Below are positions 25,959 to 34,232 of a stretch of 64,000 bases of DNA, piece by piece (the stretch's first letter is position 1; each line of letters begins with the position of its first letter). The DNA is from Nitrospira sp. CR1.3 (GTDB lineage Bacteria; Nitrospirota; Nitrospiria; Nitrospirales; Nitrospiraceae): positions 31,572-95,571 of the forward strand of contig WIAH01000016.1 in assembly GCA_014055525.1 (NCBI GenBank), written 5' to 3'. The notes beneath the pieces were generated by a model. That model was not told where the DNA came from, did no database searches, and saw nothing but the letters and a program-made list of their open reading frames with translations. The position numbers and the translations under genes are program-made.

Positions 25959-26870
25959 TCAGCGTCCGTGCTTTTGCACATCGAAGGCGTAACGCAATTG
26001 CACGGCCCAATATTCCTGAATCAGGCCGCCGCGGTCCAGCGGGAGGTCCTGTTCGCGGTAGAAACTGATCTCGTAGTCGCGCCAGCGCACGGCAATGCCG
26101 AGGATCCAGTCCAGCTCAGAGGGACGAACAACGTTTGACGCGGTCCGATCGGTGAACATGTTGAAATCGCCGTAGAACACAACTTTCTGTCGATACAGGT
26201 CCAGATCGAAGTGCCCGACATACCGGAACAGGGCTCGTCCGGTGTTATCCGGCCTGGCGAAATAGTTATGGTTGTGGAAGAGCCCGCCGAGCCCGGCGTA
26301 GGCGGTCAGCGTATTTTTCGGAAACATTTTTTGCCACCAGGACCAGTCCTCATGGCTGCGGATGCGATAGTTCGCCAACGCGTCCGCGTAAATCTGCTTG
26401 AGCCCGCTTCGATCGAGCGGCGCATCGCGTTCGTACTGTGTGCGCCAGCTCCAATGGCCGACCGTGCCGGTAAGGCCGTAGGTTTGGTCCCATTCGGTCA
26501 AAATGATCCATCCCTTTTCCCGGTCGGAAAAGAAGTTCTGATCGGAATAGGCGGTGAGATACTTCTTATACATGTCGGTCTCCAAATGCATCATGTATCG
26601 CATTCCGACCAGGCCGGTGTTGTCCGGACGCGCGGCGAAGGTGGGATTGGAAACGAATGCCGCCGCAAGGAAATATCCGGCGATCAGGGACTCATCGAAC
26701 GCCTGGTCCCCCTGTTCTCCCTTGGTCTTCTCGAATTCGGGAAGAGGCCTGCCGTATTTCTCAAGCGCGCAGGCCTGGCCCGCAAATGCCCACAGTTCAG
26801 CGAAGAACAGACAGGCGGTCAGGAGGCCGGTCGGAAATCGGCGCACAGTCAAGGTGGCCAGGCGATTCAT
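25959..26870 (-). CDS. Exported protein with an internal duplication, beta-barrel-like
   Basis: Signal peptide (GLLTACLFFAELWAFAGQACA) followed by a protein of amphipathic strands rich in aromatic residues, resembling an outer-membrane or barrel protein. Two halves repeat: ARPDNTGLVGMRYMMHLETD with DQNFFSDR, then ARPDNTGRALFRYVGHFDLD with DFNMFTDR; APLDRSGLKQIYADAL likewise mirrors LPLDRGGLIQEYWAVQ. I do not recognise the family. It lies on the same strand as hppA, 211 bases upstream of the hppA start, and is preceded by a small lipoprotein gene. Confidence 0.7.
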   Translation of the reverse strand: MNRLATLTVRRFPTGLLTACLFFAELWAFAGQACALEKYGRPLPEFEKTKGEQGDQAFDESLIAGYFLAAAFVSNPTFAARPDNTGLVGMRYMMHLETDMYKKYLTAYSDQNFFSDREKGWIILTEWDQTYGLTGTVGHWSWRTQYERDAPLDRSGLKQIYADALANYRIRSHEDWSWWQKMFPKNTLTAYAGLGGLFHNHNYFARPDNTGRALFRYVGHFDLDLYRQKVVFYGDFNMFTDRTASNVVRPSELDWILGIAVRWRDYEISFYREQDLPLDRGGLIQEYWAVQLRYAFDVQKHGR

Positions 26871-26909
26871 GGCGGCTATAGGGGCGTTCGTAGGGAGTGG
26901 TACCGCTAG

Positions 26910-27314
26910 TTATGGATTTACACAGGGCGCGAATATCTCCTCGCAAAGGTCTTCATCCTGATAGGAACTCGGCTCGCTTTCGTATCGCGCTTCGCTGACC
27001 TGGTCCTGCCGCAGGACGATCGTCGCGCGACAGCCGTGATGCACCCTAGCGAAACTGCTCTTCGAGCCGGGAAACGATTCTTCCAGCTGCGACGCTTCCT
27101 TATAGTAGATGGCCACGGCTTGTTCGTCACCGACGTGCTCGCTGACCGGCGTTCCGGCGCATGCGATCAGCTGCCGTTTGCTCTTTCCGATCAACGCGCT
27201 CCGCGCAGGATAGTCGGCGGAGCCGTCGGCTGCGACGGTCGCGCAGCCCATAGCAGAAACCAGCGCAGCGGACAGGACCGGAGCCAACATCAGCCAGACA
27301 TTCCGCGGTTTCAT
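26910..27314 (-). CDS. Small lipoprotein, BamE/SmpA-like
   Basis: 134 aa with an N-terminal membrane-like leader ending in SAMGC (lipobox-like), then ALIGKSKRQLIACAGTPVSE, which resembles the BamE/SmpA pattern (small helix pair before a G-x-P), and a C-terminal beta part with four more cysteines. Probably an envelope lipoprotein. It is 39 bases upstream of the duplicated exported protein on the same strand, so the two may be co-expressed. Confidence 0.65.
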   Translation of the reverse strand: MKPRNVWLMLAPVLSAALVSAMGCATVAADGSADYPARSALIGKSKRQLIACAGTPVSEHVGDEQAVAIYYKEASQLEESFPGSKSSFARVHHGCRATIVLRQDQVSEARYESEPSSYQDEDLCEEIFAPCVNP

Positions 27315-27378
27315 GATCGGCTCGCAGAATACTCCAGACGTTTCGGAAAGGAAAGGCGCCTGCGGCGCGATTGCGCGT

Positions 27379-27407
27379 TTGCCGGAACGGAAGGAGTTTG
27401 TTATAGT
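27379..27407 (+). promoter_or_regulatory. Promoter of the 84-aa gene
   Basis: TTGCCG (27379-27384), 17-base spacer, TATAGT (27402-27407); the ATG follows 20 bases after, with AGGAAGGA as ribosome binding site. Confidence 0.55.
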
Positions 27408-27427
27408 CCTCGCCCAGGAAGGAACCG

Positions 27428-27682
27428 ATGGGGCTGGAACCTAATTACATCGTGGTGGACGGGCAGACTTTCAGTAAGACCAAACTGGGCCTGGACAATC
27501 ACGTGTATAAGAACTGCCAGATCGACGACTGCGATCTGTATTACAGCGGCGGGCAGTACGAACTGATCGACACCCACATCACCAATTCACGTCTCATCTT
27601 GAACCATCCGGCAAAGGGCATGTATGCCGCGCTGCAGATCTTCAAGATGAAGTCGCCCGGGTCCCGTATCATCTTCGAATAA
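27428..27682 (+). CDS. Small hypothetical protein, 84 aa
   Basis: Has its own good promoter and ribosome binding site, so it is real. The middle reads as short alternating strands (YKNCQIDDCDLYYSGGQYEL, then NSRLILNHP), reminiscent of a small parallel beta-helix or pentapeptide-like fold; two cysteines. No signal peptide. Function unknown. It converges on the pentahaem cytochrome gene. Confidence 0.7.
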   Translation: MGLEPNYIVVDGQTFSKTKLGLDNHVYKNCQIDDCDLYYSGGQYELIDTHITNSRLILNHPAKGMYAALQIFKMKSPGSRIIFE

Positions 27683-27698
27683 ATTTCTCTTGTCGCGC

Positions 27699-27779
27699 GT
27701 GAAGCGTCCTTCGTATCTCGCAAAACAAGGATACCCTTGGACTCCATCGAGATACGTTTTACGAGCGACGAACGACGTT
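27699..27779. repeat. CGAGATACGTTT hairpin repeat, copy 2
   Basis: CGTATCTCG (27712-27720) faces CGAGATACG (27748-27756), perfect over nine bases; GTGAAGCGT (27699-27707) precedes and GACGAACGACGT follows, as in copy 1 at 13669. Here it lies between convergent genes. Confidence 0.65.
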
Positions 27780-29031
27780 ACTTGTTGATGGGTATATTGT
27801 CCGTCCGTTTGACGATTTCGATCGGCTGGAAGACGGGATCCTGCGATCCCTTCGAGGATTCGGCTTCAATGCGCTGGAGGAAGGGAGCCGGCCCCGTCAC
27901 CGGGGCGTAACTCAGCGTCGCTTCGACATCGAACGTCTTGGTTTCCTTGGGCGTCGGGAACGTAAAGGTTTCGACGCGCAGTTCTTCCGGTTTCAAGACC
28001 GTATCCTCTAACACCTTGACCGCGTCGAAATCGAAGTTCGTTTTCTGACCCTTGACGTCCTGATACAGCCTGCCGTACACGCGCTTTTCCGAAAATACGG
28101 TCTTGAGGTTTTTTCCCCTGATTTCGAGATCGAGGACCACGCTGGCCCAGGCCGGATGGGTCGTCGGAAGATTATGCGGCACGAGACTCTGCACCTTGAC
28201 GATCACGGTCGTCTTGTCACCCTCGACTTTCGTCTCCACATCGAGCTTTGCCGCTTCCTGGCGCAGCTTGCCGATGCGGCCGGGAAAGGTATGGTTCGCG
28301 ACGGTCCGCTTTTTCTCTCCATTGGCCGATTCTCCGGTCTGTTCTGGCATATGGCAGGTCTGGCATTCCTTGCCTGATTTGACGGCTTTGCTTTGATCCC
28401 AATTGCCGAGCAGATCGTTGGTCTTACCGAGATTGGCCGCGGAGGGCACGGACTGATGACAGTTCAGGCATAAATCGGACTTTCTGAAGAGGCCCAACTC
28501 CATCGATTGATGGGCGAGATTCGTCGCAAAGTCCTTGTACGGGCCGTAGAGGATTTTGCTCCCGGGAGGCTCGTATTTCGGCTCGGGAGGCTGCTTCGTC
28601 CGATCCACCTGTTTGATCAAGTGACATTGCGCGCAGGCGACACCGTCGATCTGAGGATCGCCCGATTTCGCCTGGTCGATGAAGAGCTGCGCCTGGTCCT
28701 GAAACTCGCGCACGTGCGGAGCATGGCAACGGAAACAGAGCGCCTTGTCCTTTCCCGCCGGGGAGGCGAGAAAAGCATCGAGCGCCGCGCGGAAGGCCGG
28801 CGAGTGAATCGACCTGGACAGCGGCGAGGTTTCCCATTCTTCGAACACGCGCTCGTGGCAACGCTTGCACTTATTGGAATTCGGAAAGGTCTTCTCGATC
28901 GCGGCCTGGGATTTGGCATCCTGGGCAAAGATGCGGCCATCGAGCAGGTGCGACCACGCCGCCGCCGTCACAATGAGCGAGACCCCCAGTATCGTCTTCA
29001 CACCCGTTGAGCTGAGCATGATCATTCGCAT
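27778..29031 (-). CDS. Exported pentahaem cytochrome c
   Basis: Five CXXCH sites (CKRCH, CFRCH, CAQCH, CLNCH, CQTCH) in the N-terminal 230 residues after a signal peptide (TILGVSLIVTAAAWSHLL), and a haem-free C-terminal beta domain with VPHNLPTTHPAWASV. Spacing of haems and the C-terminal domain match the next gene and the protein at 11437, so these are paralogues. Periplasmic electron carrier or reductase. It is the last gene of the long minus-strand island and lies 16 bases after the preceding cytochrome gene. Confidence 0.88.
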   Translation of the reverse strand: MRMIMLSSTGVKTILGVSLIVTAAAWSHLLDGRIFAQDAKSQAAIEKTFPNSNKCKRCHERVFEEWETSPLSRSIHSPAFRAALDAFLASPAGKDKALCFRCHAPHVREFQDQAQLFIDQAKSGDPQIDGVACAQCHLIKQVDRTKQPPEPKYEPPGSKILYGPYKDFATNLAHQSMELGLFRKSDLCLNCHQSVPSAANLGKTNDLLGNWDQSKAVKSGKECQTCHMPEQTGESANGEKKRTVANHTFPGRIGKLRQEAAKLDVETKVEGDKTTVIVKVQSLVPHNLPTTHPAWASVVLDLEIRGKNLKTVFSEKRVYGRLYQDVKGQKTNFDFDAVKVLEDTVLKPEELRVETFTFPTPKETKTFDVEATLSYAPVTGPAPFLQRIEAESSKGSQDPVFQPIEIVKRTDNIPINK

Positions 29032-29047
29032 CCGTCGTTCGACATTC

Positions 29048-30343
29048 CTAAAGGTTCTTCGCCCGGTAGGTCAGCATGCGGGGTTGCGTGTATTCGTCGA
29101 GAATCTTCTTCGCGCTCTCCCGTTCTTTATCATTCTCCAGGCTGGCCAGATACTTGTCCTTCAAGGCCCGGTCGGGAGTCGGAATCAATCCATAGCTCAA
29201 AACGGCTTCGACCAATGCCGGGACGGACCCCGCAGGAACCGCCAGCGAAAACGGCACCTTCCTCGTATTTCCGCCTTTAATGAATGGGTCGGGGATGGGG
29301 CCCCGAAGAATCTTGTCGTACGGCAATCCGAACTGCTTCGTCTCTTGAGCCAAGAGCTTTCCCTTCGCATCCTTCACGGTCAGCGCAAGAAAGAACTGCT
29401 TGAGGACCGGATCGCCGTCCGGAAAGCTGTGCGGAAGACTGCCCACTTTCACCAGCGCCGTTCCTTCCACTCCGGCCGAGGATTTGGTGGCCTCGATATC
29501 CACACGCGGCATCCATTCGGCCTGCAAATTGCGATTCTTGAGCAAAGTGCCGGGAATAACGACGCCTCGGAACCAATGCCGGCCGATCGAGCGTGTCATC
29601 GCTCCGCGCTTCGACGTTGAACTCCCTGTGGACGGCTCCATGTGGCAATCCTGACAAATCGTGCCCTGCAGGATTTCTCCGGGCAGATTCTTCTGCGTCA
29701 CGTCCTTCACCTTGTCGAAATGACAGGAGGCGCAATAGTTGGCCCCTCGATATAGCTCCGATTGCTCAGCCGGATGAACCAGATTCTCCTCCGGATCGGC
29801 GTAGGGACCGTGCATCGTCTTCCCCGGCTCGATCTTGAATGTCGGCGGCGGAGCTATGGTGGCTTCGACCGATTTGATCAAGTGACAGGACGCGCATCCG
29901 ATCCCTTCGATCTGGGGCTTGCCGGAGAGGACCTGCGACACGATCTTCTCCGCATGCTGTGGAAATACGGTGGTCGAGGGCACATGGCAGGAGAGACACC
30001 GCCGGCGTTCATCGGCGGTCGGATTCGTCTGCATCCAGATCCCGAGCACGGTGCGAAATACCGGCGATTCCAGCGAGGTGCCGTGCAAGAGCGCCGCGTC
30101 GACGCGTCCGAATGTCTTAAGATCCGGCGTTTGCTCGCGGGCGCCCTTCCACTCTTCATAATGACGATCGTGACACTGCTTGCAATCCTCCGACCGGATA
30201 AAGATCTTCTCGATCTCGGATATCCAATCCCCCGCGGCCTGACCGTCCGCCTTCTGCGCGATGGCCCGATCATGAAAGAGGCAGTTGACGCCGACGACCA
30301 GAAGGAGGAATCCAGCTGTAGCTATGCGTGGTCCGATTTGCAT
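29048..30343 (-). CDS. Exported pentahaem cytochrome c
   Basis: Signal peptide (IATAGFLLLVVGVNCLF), then CKQCH, CLSCH, CASCH, CASCH and CQDCH, and a C-terminal beta domain with LPHSFPDGDPVLKQF. Closely parallel in layout to the downstream pentahaem protein; both have a long insertion between haem 3 and 4 with a PPP/PEPKYEPPG-like stretch and GPY. Periplasmic electron transfer is expected. Tight spacing on both sides (seven bases to the PDZ gene) indicates one operon. Confidence 0.88.
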   Translation of the reverse strand: MQIGPRIATAGFLLLVVGVNCLFHDRAIAQKADGQAAGDWISEIEKIFIRSEDCKQCHDRHYEEWKGAREQTPDLKTFGRVDAALLHGTSLESPVFRTVLGIWMQTNPTADERRRCLSCHVPSTTVFPQHAEKIVSQVLSGKPQIEGIGCASCHLIKSVEATIAPPPTFKIEPGKTMHGPYADPEENLVHPAEQSELYRGANYCASCHFDKVKDVTQKNLPGEILQGTICQDCHMEPSTGSSTSKRGAMTRSIGRHWFRGVVIPGTLLKNRNLQAEWMPRVDIEATKSSAGVEGTALVKVGSLPHSFPDGDPVLKQFFLALTVKDAKGKLLAQETKQFGLPYDKILRGPIPDPFIKGGNTRKVPFSLAVPAGSVPALVEAVLSYGLIPTPDRALKDKYLASLENDKERESAKKILDEYTQPRMLTYRAKNL

Positions 30344-30350
30344 GACGCGG

Positions 30351-30812
30351 CTAATCCCGCTTGCATCCGACGAAATGAAAGTTCACTCCCCACCCGACCG
30401 GATCGCCGGGGTCCGCCGGTTCGTAGGTGCCGACGGTAAAGTTGCACTCTCTCATCGCCTTCTTGATCGCCCGCCCGAATTCCATCATGTTCTTGATTTC
30501 GGTCTTGTCGATTTCCTTGATGACGGACCGCACCTTGATTCCCGCGTAGTCGGCCCGTGAATTCCCGATCACCTCGAACACCGCCACACCCTGCGGCCGC
30601 TGCAACTTCAGTTCTTTCTGAATCTCTTCATCGACATCGCCGACGACGACACCGAACTCCTCGCCGAGCTTGGCCGCCTCCTCCACCGTCATCGGCGTCT
30701 GATCGAGGGCAATGACAGGGGAAACGACCGCCCCCACGAGCGCGCCGGCCCACAATCCGGCACACAGAAAAAAGGCCCTCCCGGAACGAAGGGCCTTTGT
30801 GCTCTCTCTCAT
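30351..30812 (-). CDS. Exported PDZ-domain protein
   Basis: 153 aa with a signal peptide (LWAGALVGAVVSPVIALD) and one PDZ domain (about residues 50-130) recognised by GVAVFEVIGNSRADYAGIKV and the strand VIKEIDKTEIKNMMEF. No protease domain is fused. It probably binds C-terminal peptides or extended segments of periplasmic partners such as the neighbouring cytochromes. ATG at 30812, with GGGGAGA 12 bases upstream; a longer frame upstream lies in spacer. Confidence 0.8.
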   Translation of the reverse strand: MRESTKALRSGRAFFLCAGLWAGALVGAVVSPVIALDQTPMTVEEAAKLGEEFGVVVGDVDEEIQKELKLQRPQGVAVFEVIGNSRADYAGIKVRSVIKEIDKTEIKNMMEFGRAIKKAMRECNFTVGTYEPADPGDPVGWGVNFHFVGCKRD

Positions 30813-30895
30813 ACCGTTGCGGTTTCTCCCCTCAACAGCTGTTCGTAGGTGACCTGCCGACCTTGCTTCTACCCCCGATGCGCTCCGATCAGCGT

Positions 30896-31726
30896 TCAGA
30901 GGTTCGCAACGGGATCGATCGATAACTGAAACCAGGGGGCCACCGCCTTTTGCCCGTTTCGCTCTTTGTTCTCGCCGTTCCACACCGCGAACGACACCGT
31001 CTGGACCCGTCCCGGAATCAGCTTGGCTTCGTTTTCTTGCTCTTCGCTCACCAGCGGTCTCCGCATTAGGACGCGCCACACGCCGTCCTTCCACGTCGCC
31101 TTGCCTTGCACGCGGCCCTGTTTTTCTTTTGTGGTGAGAGTGCTGAAGCCGCCGCCGATGAGATCTTCCACCGAGGAGACACGGCGCGGAATCACTTCGA
31201 ACGTCCTCACGCCTTCGCGCTGCTTGTCCGTGTTTCTCGCGGCACGGCGGTCGATGTCGCTCTGCCAATCCGCCTTCCAATGCCAGATATTGATGTAGTG
31301 GTCGAGCTGACCCATGCAGAAAAAGGCTGGAGCATCGCCGAGCGGAAGACCGATCGCCACACCGTCCCGAAACGTTCCCGGCGTGAGTCGATCATTCTTC
31401 GTGTTGTCCTGCCATTCCAGCAAGAATGCCAGCTCGGTTCCGTTGTGGAGCGCGCGCACCATCAATGCACGGGCGGTCGGCTCCGGCCAGACGGGCCTGG
31501 TGATGATCTGGCCGCTGAGCGGGAGCGTCATGGGGGGGACCTTCGCCCAGGCGGGATCTTCAGGATTCGAAGGCAGTTCCCCCTGCGCATAATGGGCGCG
31601 GATCATCATGCCTTCGGAGCTGACCAGCGGAATACCCAGGCCTCCGAGCACGCCGGCGACCACGAGGAGCAGCAAGAAGAGTGTCAGGAGGGGACGGGAA
31701 GCCGCCTTCGTCGTCATGCGTGCCAT
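30896..31726 (-). CDS. NxrC-like / ethylbenzene-dehydrogenase-type haem b protein
   Basis: 276 aa with one N-terminal membrane or signal segment (LTLFLLLLVVAGVLGGLGI) and the EB_dh gamma-subunit fold. The axial haem b methionine is in FFCMGQ (about residue 137), and the conserved lysine in NGQKAVAPWF near the C-terminus; in ethylbenzene dehydrogenase the haem b is bound by Met and Lys. Such proteins are gamma subunits of DMSO-reductase-family enzymes, and in Nitrospira are candidate NxrC. Second such protein of the window, shorter than the one at 37475. Confidence 0.82.
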   Translation of the reverse strand: MARMTTKAASRPLLTLFLLLLVVAGVLGGLGIPLVSSEGMMIRAHYAQGELPSNPEDPAWAKVPPMTLPLSGQIITRPVWPEPTARALMVRALHNGTELAFLLEWQDNTKNDRLTPGTFRDGVAIGLPLGDAPAFFCMGQLDHYINIWHWKADWQSDIDRRAARNTDKQREGVRTFEVIPRRVSSVEDLIGGGFSTLTTKEKQGRVQGKATWKDGVWRVLMRRPLVSEEQENEAKLIPGRVQTVSFAVWNGENKERNGQKAVAPWFQLSIDPVANL

Positions 31727-31817
31727 GCAAGGTCCTCAGCTGACCGACGCAACCGGGCTCAACGAAATCACAATACCACACTTCTCCGGCGAACCCAATC
31801 CGGACGCGTTCAGAACA

Positions 31818-33071
31818 CTACCGAAGGCGCACGCGGCGGATTTTGTTCTCTCCACGTTCGCAGATATAGAGGTGCCCCTGAGAATCGAGCGCCAGTCCGA
31901 CCGGAGAGTTGACGACCGCTTCAACCCCCAGCAGCCCGTCGCCGTGTTTCACCCCTCCGGCCGATTCCTTCGCGACGAACCGCGCGGCGCCGCATCCGCC
32001 CATGTTCTTATCTTCATAGCCGCTGTCTCCGTTCCCTGCGACGGTGCTGATGACACCAGTGACGGCGTCCACTCTGCGGACACGATGATTCATTGTGTCG
32101 GAGACGTACAAATTATCCTGTTCATCGAACACGACCGCCTCCGGCGCATGAAGCATCGCGCGAACGGCCGGCTTGTCGTCACCGTCGTAGCCGTAGCGGC
32201 AGACGCCGGCGACGGTGGAAATGACCCCGGTCCGGCCGTCGATCCTGCGCACCCGATTGCTGCCTTTGTCGACGACGACCACGTGACCTTTGCCGTCGAC
32301 GGCGATGCCGACGACGTCGTAGAGACGCGCTTCCAGCGCCGGCTTGCCGTCGTCCAGATACATGGACATATCCAGTCCGTCTGAACAGACGGGCATCAGC
32401 CACCCGTGATCGTCGCTGAAATCAATGCCGATGGCGTCCCCGGACAGCACGACAAGATTCCGCGCGACCAACGGCTGCTCACGCGCATCGTCCTCTGCGG
32501 TCCAGGCCCCGGCAATCGTCGTGACCATGCCCGTGCGGGGATCGTAGCGGCGGATCCTGTGCGCCTGGGTATCGGCGATGTACAGGACATCATTTCTGTC
32601 GAACGCGATCGCGGCAGGCCAGGTCAGATTCACGTCGAGCGCGGGGCCGTCTCCGTTGAACCCGTGCTGCCCCGTGCCGACCACCGTCCTAATGATTCCC
32701 GTCTCATGATCGACCTTCCTGATGCGGTTGCTGCCTGAATCGCAGATGTAGAGGTCGTTGCGTGAGTCGAACGCGACGTCGAGCGGAAGGTACAGGCCGG
32801 CTTCCCCGCAGGATCCTTCGTCGCCGCTGTAGCAGGTCTCGCCGATGCCGGCGAAGTTGTGCAGCGTGCCCTCCTGGAGATTGATTCGGCGAATCCGGTC
32901 CGAGCCGGACTCAGCAAAGTACAGCCAGCGCTCCTCCCGGTCCACCGCCACATGATGCGGCAGGGGGATGCCGGCCTTGACCGCGCGTTTTCCGTCGCCG
33001 GTGCTGCGGGCCTTGCCGTTGCCGGCAAAGGTTTCAATGTAGCCGAGTGCGAGCTGAACGTCGGTTTCCAT
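31818..33071 (-). CDS. NHL-repeat beta-propeller protein
   Basis: About six NHL repeats, each with a G-D-G/A-x-A core and a strand like YVSDTMNHRVRRVD or YICDSGSNRIRKVD, making a six-bladed propeller over the whole 417 aa. No signal peptide is obvious, although the protein sits among exported ones. NHL propellers are binding scaffolds. It lies 23 bases after tatA in the operon. Role in the island unknown. Confidence 0.85.
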   Translation of the reverse strand: METDVQLALGYIETFAGNGKARSTGDGKRAVKAGIPLPHHVAVDREERWLYFAESGSDRIRRINLQEGTLHNFAGIGETCYSGDEGSCGEAGLYLPLDVAFDSRNDLYICDSGSNRIRKVDHETGIIRTVVGTGQHGFNGDGPALDVNLTWPAAIAFDRNDVLYIADTQAHRIRRYDPRTGMVTTIAGAWTAEDDAREQPLVARNLVVLSGDAIGIDFSDDHGWLMPVCSDGLDMSMYLDDGKPALEARLYDVVGIAVDGKGHVVVVDKGSNRVRRIDGRTGVISTVAGVCRYGYDGDDKPAVRAMLHAPEAVVFDEQDNLYVSDTMNHRVRRVDAVTGVISTVAGNGDSGYEDKNMGGCGAARFVAKESAGGVKHGDGLLGVEAVVNSPVGLALDSQGHLYICERGENKIRRVRLR

Positions 33072-33094
33072 GTTCGGCGTGACGATCCAGCCCG

Positions 33095-33364
33095 TTACGC
33101 GTGGGATACCGGCTGCGCGGCCGGCTGTTCTACCGCCGGCGCCTGCGCCGGGGCGTTCGGAATCGCCTGCTGCGGGGCCGTCGCCTGCTGTTGAGCCGCC
33201 TGGGCTTCCGCTTCGATGGCATCCGCTTCATGCACGGATTTCTTGAAACCCTTGATGGCCTTGCCGAGTCCTTCTCCGAGCTGCGGCAGCTTTCCTGCGC
33301 CGAAGATGATCAACACAATGAAGAGGATCAGGATCAACTCTGTAAAACCAAGACTCCCAAACAT
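33095..33364 (-). CDS. tatA: Twin-arginine translocase subunit TatA
   Basis: Short N-terminal membrane helix ([20 protein letters not shown]) followed by the amphipathic [14 protein letters not shown] typical of TatA/E, and an unusually Ala/Pro/Gln-rich tail. It forms the pore that exports folded, cofactor-loaded proteins with RR signals. Strong GGAGGAGC before the ATG. Its place between NHL and TPR genes next to NxrC-like and TorD genes suggests a dedicated role in exporting molybdoenzyme parts. tatB and tatC are not here. Confidence 0.93.
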   Translation of the reverse strand: MFGSLGFTELILILFIVLIIFGAGKLPQLGEGLGKAIKGFKKSVHEADAIEAEAQAAQQQATAPQQAIPNAPAQAPAVEQPAAQPVSHA

Positions 33365-33388
33365 GGCATGCTCCTCCGTAAGGGTGAA

Positions 33389-34198
33389 TCAGGATGCGCT
33401 GCTCTCCTTGCTCCGTTTGGCAAATCGCTCTTTCAAACGCTGACGCGCTTGCTCGGCCTGCTCGAACATCTTGCACTTGTCGTACACGCTGATCAGGTTG
33501 TAATAGGCCAGCGGCTCATCGGCGTTCTGCTCGACCGCGTCCTCCATGACCTTGATCGCCAAATCCGTCTTCTTGTGATTGAGCGCCAACTCCATCAGCT
33601 TGAAACTGGCTTCCAGATGTTTCGGATCCAGTTCGAGCGTGCGGAGATAGCACTGAATGGCCATATCGATCGTGTTGTAATCGGAGACCTGGGGATTGTC
33701 GAGTTCAACATAGACCCCGGCCAGATTGTACCAGGCGATGGGATCGTCGGGGGTGATCTCGACCAGCCGCTCGTAGTAACCCTTGGCCTCCATGTACTTC
33801 TTCTTGTCCGCATAGACCCGCCCGAGATTGAAGAGGGCCAGCACGTCGTACTGAAACACCTCCAGAGCGTGCTTGAACTCGGCTTCCGCCTCGTCCGACA
33901 TGTTCTTCGTCGCGTAGATCGTCCCGAGATTCGAGTAATACATGGCAAGCGAGCGATTCATCTCCGCGCGGAGCGCTTCCGCCATCTCGATGGATTTCTT
34001 CACTTCGACCAAGGCGTCGTCGAGCCGTCCCTTGCTGAAATAGAGTTCACCCAGCCGGCACCTTGCCTGAAAATCGTCCGGCTCGGTGGCCAGAAGCTTT
34101 TCGATCTCGGTGATTTCCTCGTCCGGATTAAGCGGCTGATCACCCGGATCGACAACCGCGCGGCCCTGTTCCCCTGAAGCACTCGTCTCTTCGCTCAT
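33389..34198 (-). CDS. TPR protein, 269 aa
   Basis: About six tetratricopeptide repeats (for example RCRLGELYFSKGRLDDALVE and AWYNLAGVYVELDNP) cover the protein, with acidic, low-complexity ends and no signal peptide. A cytoplasmic protein-interaction scaffold is likely. It precedes tatA by 24 bases in the same unit. Confidence 0.85.
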   Translation of the reverse strand: MSEETSASGEQGRAVVDPGDQPLNPDEEITEIEKLLATEPDDFQARCRLGELYFSKGRLDDALVEVKKSIEMAEALRAEMNRSLAMYYSNLGTIYATKNMSDEAEAEFKHALEVFQYDVLALFNLGRVYADKKKYMEAKGYYERLVEITPDDPIAWYNLAGVYVELDNPQVSDYNTIDMAIQCYLRTLELDPKHLEASFKLMELALNHKKTDLAIKVMEDAVEQNADEPLAYYNLISVYDKCKMFEQAEQARQRLKERFAKRSKESSAS

Positions 34199-34232
34199 AG
34201 TGATGGTCCTACCAGTCTATGCAGGTCGTGAG

